This document shows, piece after piece, positions 1-5,702 of a stretch of DNA of 9,637 nucleotides. Under the pieces are notes generated by a model. It did no database searches, had not been told where the DNA came from, and saw only the letters and a program-made list of their open reading frames with translations. The stretch comes from CAYSHJ01 sp964589725 (GTDB lineage: Bacteria; Planctomycetota; Planctomycetia; Planctomycetales; Planctomycetaceae). Positions within the stretch are counted from its first letter, which is position 1. Every line of letters starts with the position of its first letter. The DNA lies in assembly GCA_964589725.1 (NCBI GenBank), contig CAZPUJ010000022.1, positions 1 to 9,637 of the forward strand, in the 5' to 3' direction. The translations under genes were made by a program, and so were the position numbers.

Positions 1-405
1 CGCCACTCCGACCGCCGCAAAAAGCGCCGGCCCCCACAACGGCCAGCCCAGATCGAACATCGCATTCAAACAAGCGATGCTCGCCAGCGATTCCAATCCG
101 ACCACCACCATCGCCGACAACATCTGCCAAGCCACGAGCGACGACGTCGGGATTGGCAACGCGTACAACCGCGATGGCTGCGCCTGAGCGTCAAACACCG
201 CGCATCCAAAGATGAACATGTTGATCTGCACCAGCGCGACCTGCATCACCAACATGCTGGAATCGGTGGGATCGAGCGCCCCTTCGCGACGCAGCGCGGT
301 GAGAATCACCATCGGCAACAGATTTGCCGCGAGCGCGAAAGCCAGCAGATTCCAGCGTCCACGCGTCAGCATCTCCCACGTCATCGCCACAGGAATGGAT
401 CGCAT
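1..405 (-). CDS. ABC-2-type transporter permease subunit, 3' end cut by the window edge
   Basis: Only the N-terminal 135 codons lie in the window; the reading frame runs off at base 1. The protein is strongly hydrophobic, with likely membrane segments near residues 19-38, 51-70, 91-113 and 119-134, separated by short loops such as REGALDPTD and DAQAQPSRL. It has no recognisable catalytic motif, as expected for an exporter permease. The start is the ATG at 403-405, preceded by AAGGAG at 414-419 with an 8-base spacer. It is the third gene of a GntR-ATPase-permease operon on the minus strand, so it most likely forms the membrane channel driven by the ATPase at 519-1421. The transported substrate cannot be told from the sequence. 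A 30-bp hairpin just upstream may lower its expression relative to the ATPase. Confidence 0.75.
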   Translation of the reverse strand, partial: MRSIPVAMTWEMLTRGRWNLLAFALAANLLPMVILTALRREGALDPTDSSMLVMQVALVQINMFIFGCAVFDAQAQPSRLYALPIPTSSLVAWQMLSAMVVVGLESLASIACLNAMFDLGWPLWGPALFAAVGVA

Positions 406-433
406 GATGGTTGCTCCTTGGCCAAGTGACACT

Positions 434-507
434 AGGCGAGCGGGGCGGCGTCAGCCCCCCGGTGCATTCGTCGCCAAACCGGGGGGCTGACGCCGCCCCG
501 CTCGCCT
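434..507. repeat. Perfect 30-bp GC-rich inverted repeat between ATPase and permease genes
   Basis: The arms at 434-463 and 478-507 are perfectly complementary over 30 bp with a 14-base loop (464-477). Each arm contains AGGCGAGCGGGGCGGCGTCA or its complement. The element sits in the 113-bp gap between the ATPase stop (519) and the permease start (405). It has no T-tract, so it is not a classic intrinsic terminator. It resembles dispersed REP/MITE-like hairpins I recall from planctomycete intergenic regions, where they give spurious peptides such as GERGGVSPPV. In RNA it would form a very stable stem that could attenuate transcription or protect the upstream message. Confidence 0.9.
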
Positions 508-518
508 GCACAACTTAC

Positions 519-1421
519 TTAGTTGAGAATCCGAGACACAAAAATCTCATCCAGCGTCAAGGCGTCGTCACCCACGACGGTGGCACCAATCGCTTCAGCC
601 GCTCGTCGCAACTGTTGGCTCTCGCCGCTGCAGATGTAACTCCACTCAGCCCCCTGCCCTTCAAACGAAAGCGTGCCAACTAGCGACGGTGGCCGGTCGT
701 GCGACTGTCCGAAACGGAGTGTCACTCGGCGGTGCGTGTCTTTGATCTCATCCATTGGCGCAGTGAGGATGATCCGCCCCTGATGGATGATCGCCACCCG
801 ATCGGCAACTCGCTCCACTTCGTCCAGCAGATGCGATGAAAACAAAACCGTCCGCCCTTCGTCGGCGATCGTGCGGATGATGGCCCCCAGAATGTCGCGG
901 CGCACAACCGGATCCAACCCCGACGACGGCTCATCCAACACGAGCAATTCCGGTCGATGCGCCAGAGCAACCAACAACCCGGCCCGTGCTCGCTGGCCGC
1001 GAGACAGATTCTTGATCTTCGCATTGCTGTCGAGATCAAACGCCTGCCGCAGTTCCTCGGCGTAGGCTTCGTCCCAATTCGGGAAAAACGCCTGCGTGTA
1101 CCGCATCAACTCGGCGACGCGCATCCAATTCGGCAGATCGCGGTCCTCCGACAGATAACCGATGCGCCCCAGCGTGCCGACTGGATTTTGCACCGGATCA
1201 AATCCGAACACTCGCACGCTGCCCAATTGACTCTTGAGCATTCCCAGGACGTGCTTGATGAGCGTTGTCTTGCCGGCCCCGTTGCCGCCGATCAAGCCGA
1301 AGACGCCGCCGCGCGGGACGGTCAGAGAAAGATTGTCGAGTGCCGTTTTGTTGCCAAATTGCCGCGTGACTTGGTGTATCTCCACGACGGGTGGCGCGGA
1401 AGAAGGAAAGGGTTCGTGCAT
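519..1421 (-). CDS. ABC transporter ATP-binding protein (YtrB-like, ABC-2 exporter class)
   Basis: This 300-residue protein has a complete nucleotide-binding domain: Walker A GGNGAGKTT at residues 45-53, the signature LSRGQ at 139-143, Walker B LLVLDEP at 159-165 followed by SSGLD, and the switch histidine in SSHLLDEV near 197. The Q-loop position reads YLSEDRDL, with Glu in place of Gln, as is common in this exporter subclass. The last ~80 residues form the C-terminal extension typical of ABC-2 ATPases. I chose the ATG at 1419-1421 because GAGGAG at 1429-1434 lies 7 bases upstream; a longer frame back to 1484 would overlap the GntR gene. The start is 4 bases after the GntR stop, and the ribosome site lies inside the end of gntR, which indicates translational coupling. 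It should power the membrane subunit starting at 405. The substrate is unknown. Confidence 0.93.
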   Translation of the reverse strand: MHEPFPSSAPPVVEIHQVTRQFGNKTALDNLSLTVPRGGVFGLIGGNGAGKTTLIKHVLGMLKSQLGSVRVFGFDPVQNPVGTLGRIGYLSEDRDLPNWMRVAELMRYTQAFFPNWDEAYAEELRQAFDLDSNAKIKNLSRGQRARAGLLVALAHRPELLVLDEPSSGLDPVVRRDILGAIIRTIADEGRTVLFSSHLLDEVERVADRVAIIHQGRIILTAPMDEIKDTHRRVTLRFGQSHDRPPSLVGTLSFEGQGAEWSYICSGESQQLRRAAEAIGATVVGDDALTLDEIFVSRILN

Positions 1422-1425
1422 GAGA

Positions 1426-1860
1426 TCACTCCTCAGGGCGGGTGGATTCCATCGTCGCATGACGTTGCTGAACGAGTTTGACAACCTCGTCCACGGCGAT
1501 ATTCATGTGCCGCGCCTCGGCCAGCAACAAGTCGATTCGCTCCGTCAAAATCTTGAACCGTTGGCGCCGAGCCAGCGGCGAACCCTGGTCGGAGACGTAC
1601 GTCCCCGCCGTGCGGCGCTTCTCGACAATGCCGGCCGCCTCCAACTCTCGATAGGCTCGTGCCACCGTGTTCGGGTTGATGATGAGCTGTTCGGCCAACA
1701 CGCGAATCGGCGGCATTTCATCTCCCGCCGCCAATCGTCCCGAGGCGACCAGGTACTTGATCTGGTTGACGATCTGCAGATAGATCGCCACGCCGTCGCT
1801 CGCCGAGATGTGGATTTGCACGACTGAATTCGCTGGAGAGGTGCCCAGAGCCTGAATCAC
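1426..1860 (-). CDS. GntR-family transcriptional regulator, YtrA subfamily
   Basis: This 144-residue protein has an N-terminal winged-helix domain (about residues 20-90) with the family pattern IYLQIVNQIKYLVASGRL, then DEMPPIRVLAEQL and the recognition helix region NPNTVARAYRELEAAGIV at 63-79. The C-terminal part (91-144) is short, the hallmark of the YtrA subfamily rather than of the FadR or HutC types. YtrA regulators are usually encoded with ABC exporter genes and repress their own operon, which fits the ATPase and permease that follow. The start used here is GTG at 1858-1860; family members often begin near QIHISASDGV, so GTG at 1819-1821 is an alternative. Neither start has a good ribosome site. 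The predicted transcription start is only about 8 bases upstream of the GTG, so near-leaderless translation is possible. Confidence 0.9.
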   Translation of the reverse strand: MIQALGTSPANSVVQIHISASDGVAIYLQIVNQIKYLVASGRLAAGDEMPPIRVLAEQLIINPNTVARAYRELEAAGIVEKRRTAGTYVSDQGSPLARRQRFKILTERIDLLLAEARHMNIAVDEVVKLVQQRHATMESTRPEE

Positions 1861-1862
1861 AT

Positions 1863-1884
1863 TTGTATTAGTTCAATGATACAA
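1863..1884. promoter_or_regulatory. Palindromic operator, probably for the GntR/YtrA regulator
   Basis: A 22-bp imperfect palindrome has perfect outer half-sites TTGTAT (1863-1868) and ATACAA (1879-1884), with the symmetry partly continuing inward. It fits the general GntR operator layout (GT...AC half-sites). It covers the -10 element and the predicted transcription start of the gntR-ABC operon, so bound repressor would block the promoter. Assignment to the adjacent GntR protein is inference from position. Confidence 0.6.
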
Positions 1885-1903
1885 TATGTCTTCGGCCTGT
1901 CAA
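1876..1903 (-). promoter_or_regulatory. Predicted sigma-70-type promoter of the gntR-ABC operon
   Basis: Reading the minus strand, a perfect -35 TTGACA (1903-1898) is followed after 16 bases by TATCAT (1881-1876), which matches five of six bases of the -10 consensus. The expected transcription start is near 1868-1869, about 8 bases before the GTG start of the GntR gene. The -10 lies inside the palindrome at 1863-1884. Confidence 0.65.
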
Positions 1904-1998
1904 ACAGCGAATCTGAAGACTTCAGACGATCTCGTATCCCTTGCGGAAGGTCGCCGTCGGGCATGCTCCGCTGACGGCGTTTCCGTGTGTGGTTATGG

Positions 1999-2323
1999 TC
2001 ATGGGCGCGAGTCGGACGAAATGGAAGATTGGGATTCAATATTGGGCGCGGGCGGCCGAGTTCGGTGGCACGGCGGCAGCGGGAGGTCTCGTCGAAATGG
2101 CAGGCAGAGCAGGAACCACAGACGGGCTGGGTCGGCAGTCCGATACTCTGGGTGTCCGATGACCAACCCCGCGTGACCGGCGGCGGGTTGTGAACGGTAG
2201 GTGCGAAACAAAAAATCCCACCACGGCAGACAGAAGCCGTAGTTGCTGTCACGCGGCCATCACGAGCAGTGTTCCGAAGAAACACCCGAAACGAATCGCG
2301 GCTTCGTGCTGCGGTGTCGGCAT
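1999..2323 (-). pseudogene. Sterol desaturase / fatty acid hydroxylase-like gene with internal deletion
   Basis: Two parts of one gene are present in different frames. The 5' part starts at the ATG at 2321-2323 and encodes 24 residues (MPTPQHEAAIRFGC, then FFGTLLVMAA), like the N-terminal membrane segment of sterol-desaturase-family proteins, and ends in TGA at 2249-2251. From 2250, one base out of phase, the frame DSNYGFCLPWWDFLFRTYRS then QPAAGHAGLVIGHPEY continues to a stop at 1999. This strongly resembles the C-terminal portion of membrane di-iron hydroxylases, just after their last HxxHH motif. The middle, with all the histidine boxes that bind the two irons, is absent, so no activity is possible. 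Family members usually have about 250-300 residues, so roughly 150-180 codons are missing. The family call is from memory of conserved motifs. The gene lies 38 bases downstream of the methyltransferase on the same strand. Confidence 0.65.
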
Positions 2324-2361
2324 AGCGACGGTTCTCTCGATCGAATGAAACTCTGCCAAAT

Positions 2362-3066
2362 TCAACTCATGGCGAGTTGGGCAACGGCTCCAATGAAGCC
2401 GCCCCAAGGCAGAGGCAAATCAGTGACTCCCGGAAGCGGCCAAAGCGTCGTGCGCCAGCGAATGTCGAGCAGCCGCCGCTCGGCCACTTGCGCGACCAAT
2501 GCCCTCAGTTCGCGCGGCGTGAGAAAACGAGCCGCTTGCCACAGCGGTTTTCCCGAACGCCGGTATTTCCACGTCAGCAGGCTGTGGCGATTCAAGACCC
2601 CCAGCAGCAAACCGTGACGAGCGACGCGAACCGCTTCGCTCAAGGCTTTGACCGGATCGCCGACGAACTCCAACGTCGTGATCAGCGCCACGACGTCGAA
2701 GCTCTGCGCTGCGAAAGGCAGCTCCTGCGCATCGCCGATTTGGTACGAATTGGCGTTGTAGCGACGAGCCTCAGCGAGCATCTCCAGCGACGAATCCAAG
2801 CCGACGGTGTCGTAGCCGAGTTCCTCGAGCCAGCGTGTGAAGTGTCCCGTGCCACAGCCGACGTCCAAGACCGTATTCACTCCGTCCAACTTCGTGAGCA
2901 GTTTGTGCAGCAGACGTTTCTCCAACTCATCGGCCCGTCGGCCCGGTCCGAGATACCAGTCCTCGTAGCCGCTCGCGACGCTAGCATTGGCGAACGGGTT
3001 TCCGGCGAGAGATCGCGGAGCAACCGATGGTGATTCAGTCATGGCGTAATCGTGGGAGTACAACAT
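2362..3066 (-). CDS. Class I SAM-dependent methyltransferase
   Basis: This protein of up to 234 residues has a Rossmann-type methyltransferase fold. Motif I VLDVGCGTGHF (66-76) binds S-adenosylmethionine, VGLDSS (88-93) carries the acidic residue for the ribose, and GDAQELPF (111-118) followed by FDVVALITTLEFV (123 onward) gives motifs II/III of UbiE/COQ5-like enzymes. The C-terminal part (LLLGVLNRHSLLTWKYRRSG ... LPLPWGGFIG) looks complete, so this gene appears intact, unlike its neighbours on both sides. The acceptor substrate cannot be inferred. The ATG at 3064-3066 is used; an in-frame ATG at 3040-3042 (MTESPSVAP) is equally plausible because neither start has a strong ribosome site. It follows the isoprenylcysteine-methyltransferase remnant by 33 bases and was probably co-transcribed with it. 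Confidence 0.85.
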   Translation of the reverse strand: MLYSHDYAMTESPSVAPRSLAGNPFANASVASGYEDWYLGPGRRADELEKRLLHKLLTKLDGVNTVLDVGCGTGHFTRWLEELGYDTVGLDSSLEMLAEARRYNANSYQIGDAQELPFAAQSFDVVALITTLEFVGDPVKALSEAVRVARHGLLLGVLNRHSLLTWKYRRSGKPLWQAARFLTPRELRALVAQVAERRLLDIRWRTTLWPLPGVTDLPLPWGGFIGAVAQLAMS

Positions 3067-3099
3067 GGGAACTCGACAACTGCGACAGGAACCATCGGC

Positions 3100-3270
3100 T
3101 CAGGGTTCCTTCGATGGCCCTTGGCTCTTTCGGGGAATGGGCAACAGCATTCGGACCTGCTGCTGGTACTGACGGTACGCATCGCCGTAGTAAGTCACCA
3201 AATCCCGCTCTTCCAATTGAATGGCAATCAGGATGTAGGCCGTTGTGACCGCCGCAAAGAACAGGTGGCC
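3100..3270 (-). pseudogene. 3' remnant of an isoprenylcysteine carboxyl methyltransferase/NnrU-like membrane protein
   Basis: The last ~57 codons of the gene remain. The reading GHLFFAAVTTAYILIAIQ, then LEERDLVTYYGDAYRQYQQQ and VRMLLPIPR is characteristic of the C-terminus of ICMT-like/NnrU-type membrane methyltransferases, where the ERDL...YG.aYr.Y pattern ends the SAM-binding region. Normal family members have about 150-250 residues with several membrane helices, so most of the protein is missing. Homology stops at about 3270, where the frame runs into AAAGGGGGCCA repeats that look like a mobile-element end. An open frame continues to a GTG at 3324, but its 18 extra residues (ERQKGGQRERVKGG region) have no family resemblance. 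The stop at 3100 appears natural. The family call is from memory of the motif. Confidence 0.65.
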
Positions 3271-3310
3271 CCCTTTTACTCGCTCACGCTGGCCCCCTTT
3301 CTGACGCTCA
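3266..3310. repeat. Tandem 11-bp repeats, possible relic of an IS21-type transposon end
   Basis: TGGCCCCCTTT occurs at 3266-3276 and again at 3290-3300, a period of 24 bp, followed by CTGACGCTCA ending at 3310. Repeated TGGnCC-like boxes near a terminus ending in CA recall the multiple terminal repeats of IS21-family elements. No transposase gene is present. The boxes lie exactly where homology of the flanking membrane-methyltransferase remnant stops. The IS assignment is inference. Confidence 0.35.
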
Positions 3311-3363
3311 TCACCACCAATCACCGCTGATCGCAGGATGGGGAATCAACCAACGTTCGGAAT

Positions 3364-3385
3364 GCGAGTCGCGGGAGCGACTCGC
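3364..3385 (-). repeat. 9-bp hairpin downstream of the rhodanese gene
   Basis: GCGAGTCGC (3364-3372) and GCGACTCGC (3377-3385) form a perfect 9-bp stem around a 4-base loop. The hairpin is 16 bases beyond the rhodanese stop on the minus strand. It lacks a U-tract. It could act as an RNA 3'-end stabiliser or weak terminator, or be another dispersed intergenic repeat; the sequence alone does not decide. Confidence 0.6.
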
Positions 3386-3401
3386 CTACGTTTCTGCGGC
3401 A

Positions 3402-3803
3402 CTACTTCTGGGCCTTCTTGAATCCGGCTTGAAGGAGTTCTTCGTAGCCCGCCTTCAGAGGCCGCACGTCGTAGCTGTGCTTTTCCAGAATGTTGCCGGC
3501 CGTGACGGATCGCTTTCCGACGACGCAATGCGTGTAAACGATCTTTCCCTTCGGCAGCTTTTCGGCGAGCGACTTCAGCTCGGCGCCCGCTTGCAGTTCG
3601 CTCAAAGGCAGGAAGATCGCCCCGTCGATGTGGCCCTTGTCCCATTCCAACTTTTCACGGACATCAACGAGCACCGCCTTTTTTGCGTCGACGTTTTCCT
3701 TGACCACCTTCAGCGAGTCTTTGGTGTGGTCTGCGGCGAACGCGCAAACAACAAGGGTGAGCGCGGTCATCGCCACGAGGCCAACGGTTTGAAGTCTCTT
3801 CAT
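3402..3803 (-). CDS. Exported single-domain rhodanese-like sulfurtransferase
   Basis: This 133-residue protein begins with a signal peptide: MKR, a hydrophobic core to about residue 20, and a probable signal peptidase site after AFA (residue 23). The mature part is one rhodanese domain with VLVDVREKLEWDKGHIDGAI (44-63) and the active-site loop CVVGKR, catalytic Cys93. The six-residue loop is typical of sulfur-, not arsenate/phosphate-, handling family members. It would carry sulfane sulfur as a cysteine persulfide in the periplasm. AAGGTG lies 8 bases upstream of the ATG at 3801-3803. It follows the damaged cysteine desulfurase by 35 bases, in an operon headed by an ArsR-type regulator, so sulfide or persulfide metabolism is the likely context. 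The gene looks intact. Confidence 0.88.
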   Translation of the reverse strand: MKRLQTVGLVAMTALTLVVCAFAADHTKDSLKVVKENVDAKKAVLVDVREKLEWDKGHIDGAIFLPLSELQAGAELKSLAEKLPKGKIVYTHCVVGKRSVTAGNILEKHSYDVRPLKAGYEELLQAGFKKAQK

Positions 3804-3838
3804 GTTTATTCACCTTAATTGAGGTGTCCTCTGGCTCG

Positions 3839-4435
3839 TCACTGAGCCAGAACGTGTCCGAGATCCTCGACGACGCTGTCGATTTCCTCCTGAGTGGTGG
3901 TGCGTCCCAAGCTGAAGCGGATCGCTCCAAAGCCAACCTCCACTGGCACGCCCATCGCGGCCAGCACCGGACTGAGGCGGGCCTCGCCCGCGTGACAAGC
4001 CGAGCCGGCTGAGGCGGCGACATTCGGCAGCTTGCTCAGAATGTCGTGGCCGTTCATTCCGCGAAAACTGACGTTGAGCGTGTTGGGCAGACGACGCTCC
4101 GGATGACCGTTGAGCACGACCTGATCCCCGAATCGCTCGCGCAATCGCTGCCAGAAGTGGTCGCGCCGCCTCACGACTTGCGGATGATCGACCCAATCGT
4201 GAGCCACCTGGCACGCCGCACCGAGACCAATGATCGAAGCCGCGTTCTCCGTGCCCGCTCGGCGTCCAGCCACCTGGCAACGAGCCGCCTCCACGACATC
4301 ACGCGCCGGGACGCCCGCCCAATGCAGGCTCGACGGATTGCCGTAATGCGTCGTCAGCAACGACTGCATCTTCACAGCGACTTCCGCAGCGAGAGGCATC
4401 GTCGCATTGAAATCGAGGTAGATTCGCTCGGTCAC
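3839..4435 (-). pseudogene. Cysteine desulfurase (NifS/IscS family) with in-frame internal deletion
   Basis: The frame encodes 198 residues, against about 380-400 in the family. Residues 1-56 match the N-terminus (IYLDFNATMPLAAEVAVKM, then HYGNPSSLHWAG and a helix ending ARCQVA). Residue 57 onward matches the last ~140 residues (GRRAGTENAASIIGLGAAC, RLPNTLNVSF, SAGSACHAGEARLSPVL). About 190 codons are missing at about 4267. The lost segment should hold the PLP-binding lysine, the aspartate and histidine that hold the cofactor ring, and most of the large domain. The mobile-loop catalytic cysteine (Cys147) remains, but without PLP it cannot desulfurate cysteine. The GTG start at 4433-4435 overlaps the ArsR stop (GTGA), with AGG 8 bases upstream. 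Because the deletion is in frame, a shortened protein could still be made. Confidence 0.85.
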
Positions 4436-4848
4436 GACATCATCCTCACTCGTCTCGCCCGCTTCGTCGCGGTTCGCCCTGCCTGGGCACGACGAGCTTT
4501 CTCCAGTCGCAACTTGTCGGACTTGATCTCGTCCGATGTGCGTTTCACAACCGGCTCGTCGCGTCCAATCAATGCCAACAGATTTCGAACGAGCGTGGGC
4601 CGACAGAGGTAGTAGCACCGCAACGCCCCGTCTTGGGCGTAATCGACTAGCCGCGAATACCTGAGCACGGCCAAATGCTGCGAAATGTTCGCTTGCCGCG
4701 CGGGGAGCAAGTCCTCCATGTCGGTCACACACTTCGGCCCCGCCATAAGTTCATACAAGATCAGCAAGCGTGTGGGATGCGAGAATGCCTTCAGCAGTTC
4801 CGCCCCAACTTTTGGCTCAACCTGGTCCATGTCTCGGTTCCTAGTCAT
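4432..4848 (-). CDS. ArsR/SmtB-family winged-helix repressor of the sulfur operon
   Basis: This protein of up to 138 residues contains the ArsR fold: AFSHPTRLLILYELMAGPKC (21-40), a DNA-recognition helix around ARQANISQHLAVLRYSRLV (50-68), and a wing with ALRCYYLCRP (75-84). The basic tail after residue 100 is poorly structured. It has three cysteines, Cys40, Cys78 and Cys82. There is no CxC metal box, so metal sensing as in classical ArsR is unlikely. Cys40 is at the position of the first redox cysteine of persulfide-sensing SqrR/BigR proteins, but their second cysteine in the last helix is not seen. It is the first gene of an operon with cysteine desulfurase and rhodanese, so sensing of a reactive sulfur species is plausible. 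The ATG at 4846-4848 is used; the ATG at 4828-4830, with AGGA upstream, is an alternative. Confidence 0.88.
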   Translation of the reverse strand: MTRNRDMDQVEPKVGAELLKAFSHPTRLLILYELMAGPKCVTDMEDLLPARQANISQHLAVLRYSRLVDYAQDGALRCYYLCRPTLVRNLLALIGRDEPVVKRTSDEIKSDKLRLEKARRAQAGRTATKRARRVRMMS

Positions 4849-4853
4849 TCAAG

Positions 4854-4871
4854 TATTCGATTTCTCGAATA
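4854..4871. promoter_or_regulatory. 18-bp palindromic operator upstream of the ArsR-desulfurase-rhodanese operon
   Basis: TATTCGA (4854-4860) and TCGAATA (4865-4871) form a perfect palindrome with a TTTC centre, starting 6 bases before the ATG of the ArsR gene. The core has the layout ATTC-N8-GAAT, which I recall as the operator described for persulfide-responsive SqrR/BigR-type ArsR repressors. Autoregulation by the adjacent ArsR protein is the natural reading; the link to sulfur sensing is inference. Confidence 0.65.
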
Positions 4872-4873
4872 TG

Positions 4874-5110
4874 TTAGTCAGTTCGGCAACAACGCTGCAA
4901 GCCAAGCGGAACGAGGATCAGCGTTTCGCGCGCCAACAAGGAAATGCTGGCGAGGTCGTGGCTCTTGCGCCACGTCGCGACGAAGGCCACGATGCTGGTA
5001 ATCGGCAGCGTCAGCAACAACGCACCGAATCGCGGCGAGCGCCGTGAGAGTTCAGAGACTCCGACGACGACCGAGCCGGCGATCACAAATCGCAACAGCA
5101 GGTCCAGCAT
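4874..5110 (-). pseudogene. DUF3147-like small membrane protein, C-terminus lost
   Basis: The first ~71 residues read like a DUF3147-family membrane protein: MLDLLLRFVIAGSVVVGVSE, then RFGALLLTLPITSIVAFVAT and ARETLILVPLGL, giving two to three hydrophobic segments. After LVPLGL the sequence turns abruptly into QRCCRTD and a TAA at 4874-4876. Family members, as I remember them, have about 110-120 residues, so roughly the last 40 are missing. The break at about 4897 coincides with the beginning of the control region of the neighbouring ArsR gene. The start is well supported: AAAGGA at 5117-5122 lies 6 bases before the ATG at 5108-5110. It overlaps the 3' end of the P-type ATPase remnant, as expected for co-transcribed genes. 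The function of the family is not established. Confidence 0.65.
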
Positions 5111-5609
5111 GACAAGTCCTTTCGGCCGGGCGTGGGCTTTCGAGTCGGCCGAACATCGGAAGAAGTGCTCGTCCCCGAATGCAGCAATCGCAAAGCGTTG
5201 AAGACGACGGCGCGCGAGACTCCCATGTCGGCGGCAATGGCGGCCCAGAGATTGGCGTAGCTGAGAATCGTGAGCAGCACGAACACGGCCTTCACGCCGA
5301 GCGACGCGTGATGTTTTGGCGGATGACTCGCAGCGTGCGATGCGAGTGAGCGATTAGCCACGCGACGCGGGAGAGGCCATCGCTCATCAAGGCGATTTCG
5401 GCGGTTTCGAGGGCAGTGTCCGTTCCGGCGGCGCCCATTGCGATGCCGAGACTTGCGCGGGCCATTGCGGGAACGTCGTTCACGCCGTCGCCGATCATGC
5501 CGACGATGCCGTGACGCGAGACGAGTTCTTCGACGGCGCGGACTTTGTCTTCGGGGAGCAGCTCGGCGCGGACATCGTCGATGCCGTGAACACGGAGTGT
5601 CGTTGGCAT
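5083..5609 (-). pseudogene. Heavy-metal P-type ATPase (ZntA/CadA type) remnant: internal deletion plus frameshift
   Basis: The last third of a P1B-type ATPase is present: the ATP-binding hinge GIDDVRAELLPEDKVRAVEE, MIGDGVNDVPAMARASLGIA, and LRVIRQNIT. The frame then breaks at about 5305-5310 (one base missing, or an equivalent indel; stop at 5292), and the sequence continues in another frame as SLGVKAVFVLLTILSYANLW, then AAIAADMGVSRAVVFNALRL, the last two membrane helices, ending at 5083. The first nine codons from the ATG at 5607-5609 (MPTTLRVHG) look like the start of an N-terminal metal-binding (HMA) domain. They are joined in frame to the hinge, so about 500 residues are missing, including the metal-binding CPC helix and the phosphorylated aspartate of DKTGT. 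Transport is impossible. It is divergent from the ArsR gene at 5703 and shares its control region. Confidence 0.85.
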
Positions 5610-5644
5610 CACCTGAGGATATCGCAGGATCAACAATTACTGAA

Positions 5645-5689
5645 TTGACGCCATTCTCACGGTCCGATACCGTTAATCGTCGATTAACG
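5645..5689 (+). promoter_or_regulatory. Promoter -35 and palindromic ArsR operator upstream of the arsenic operon
   Basis: A perfect palindrome CGTTAATCG-T-CGATTAACG lies at 5671-5689, ending 13 bases before the ATG of the ArsR gene. TTGACG at 5645-5650 is a good -35; after 16-17 bases comes GATACC/TACCGT, a weak -10 that abuts the palindrome. A repressor on the palindrome would cover the -10 and the transcription start. The site also lies between the divergent arsR and P-type ATPase genes, so it may once have controlled both directions. Confidence 0.7.
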
Positions 5690-5702
5690 ATGAAAGGACA
5701 AG

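Noticed and set aside
957..1481. Long plus-strand open frame (174 codons) opposite the ABC ATPase
   Set aside because: Complementary-strand shadow of a GC-rich gene with all ABC motifs intact; no ribosome site or domain.
1857..2285. Minus-strand 142-codon open frame upstream of gntR
   Set aside because: Composition is irregular, and the frame overlaps the sterol-desaturase-like pseudogene in a different phase; it also overlaps the gntR promoter and operator.
2377..3033. 218-codon plus-strand open frame opposite the methyltransferase
   Set aside because: Antisense shadow: the minus strand holds clear SAM-binding motifs, while this frame is rich in R, Q and D without motifs.
3271..3324. Extension of the ICMT-like frame to a GTG at 3324 as a true N-terminus
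   Set aside because: The extra residues are encoded by the AAAGGGGGCCA repeats and do not resemble the family, and no membrane segments precede them.
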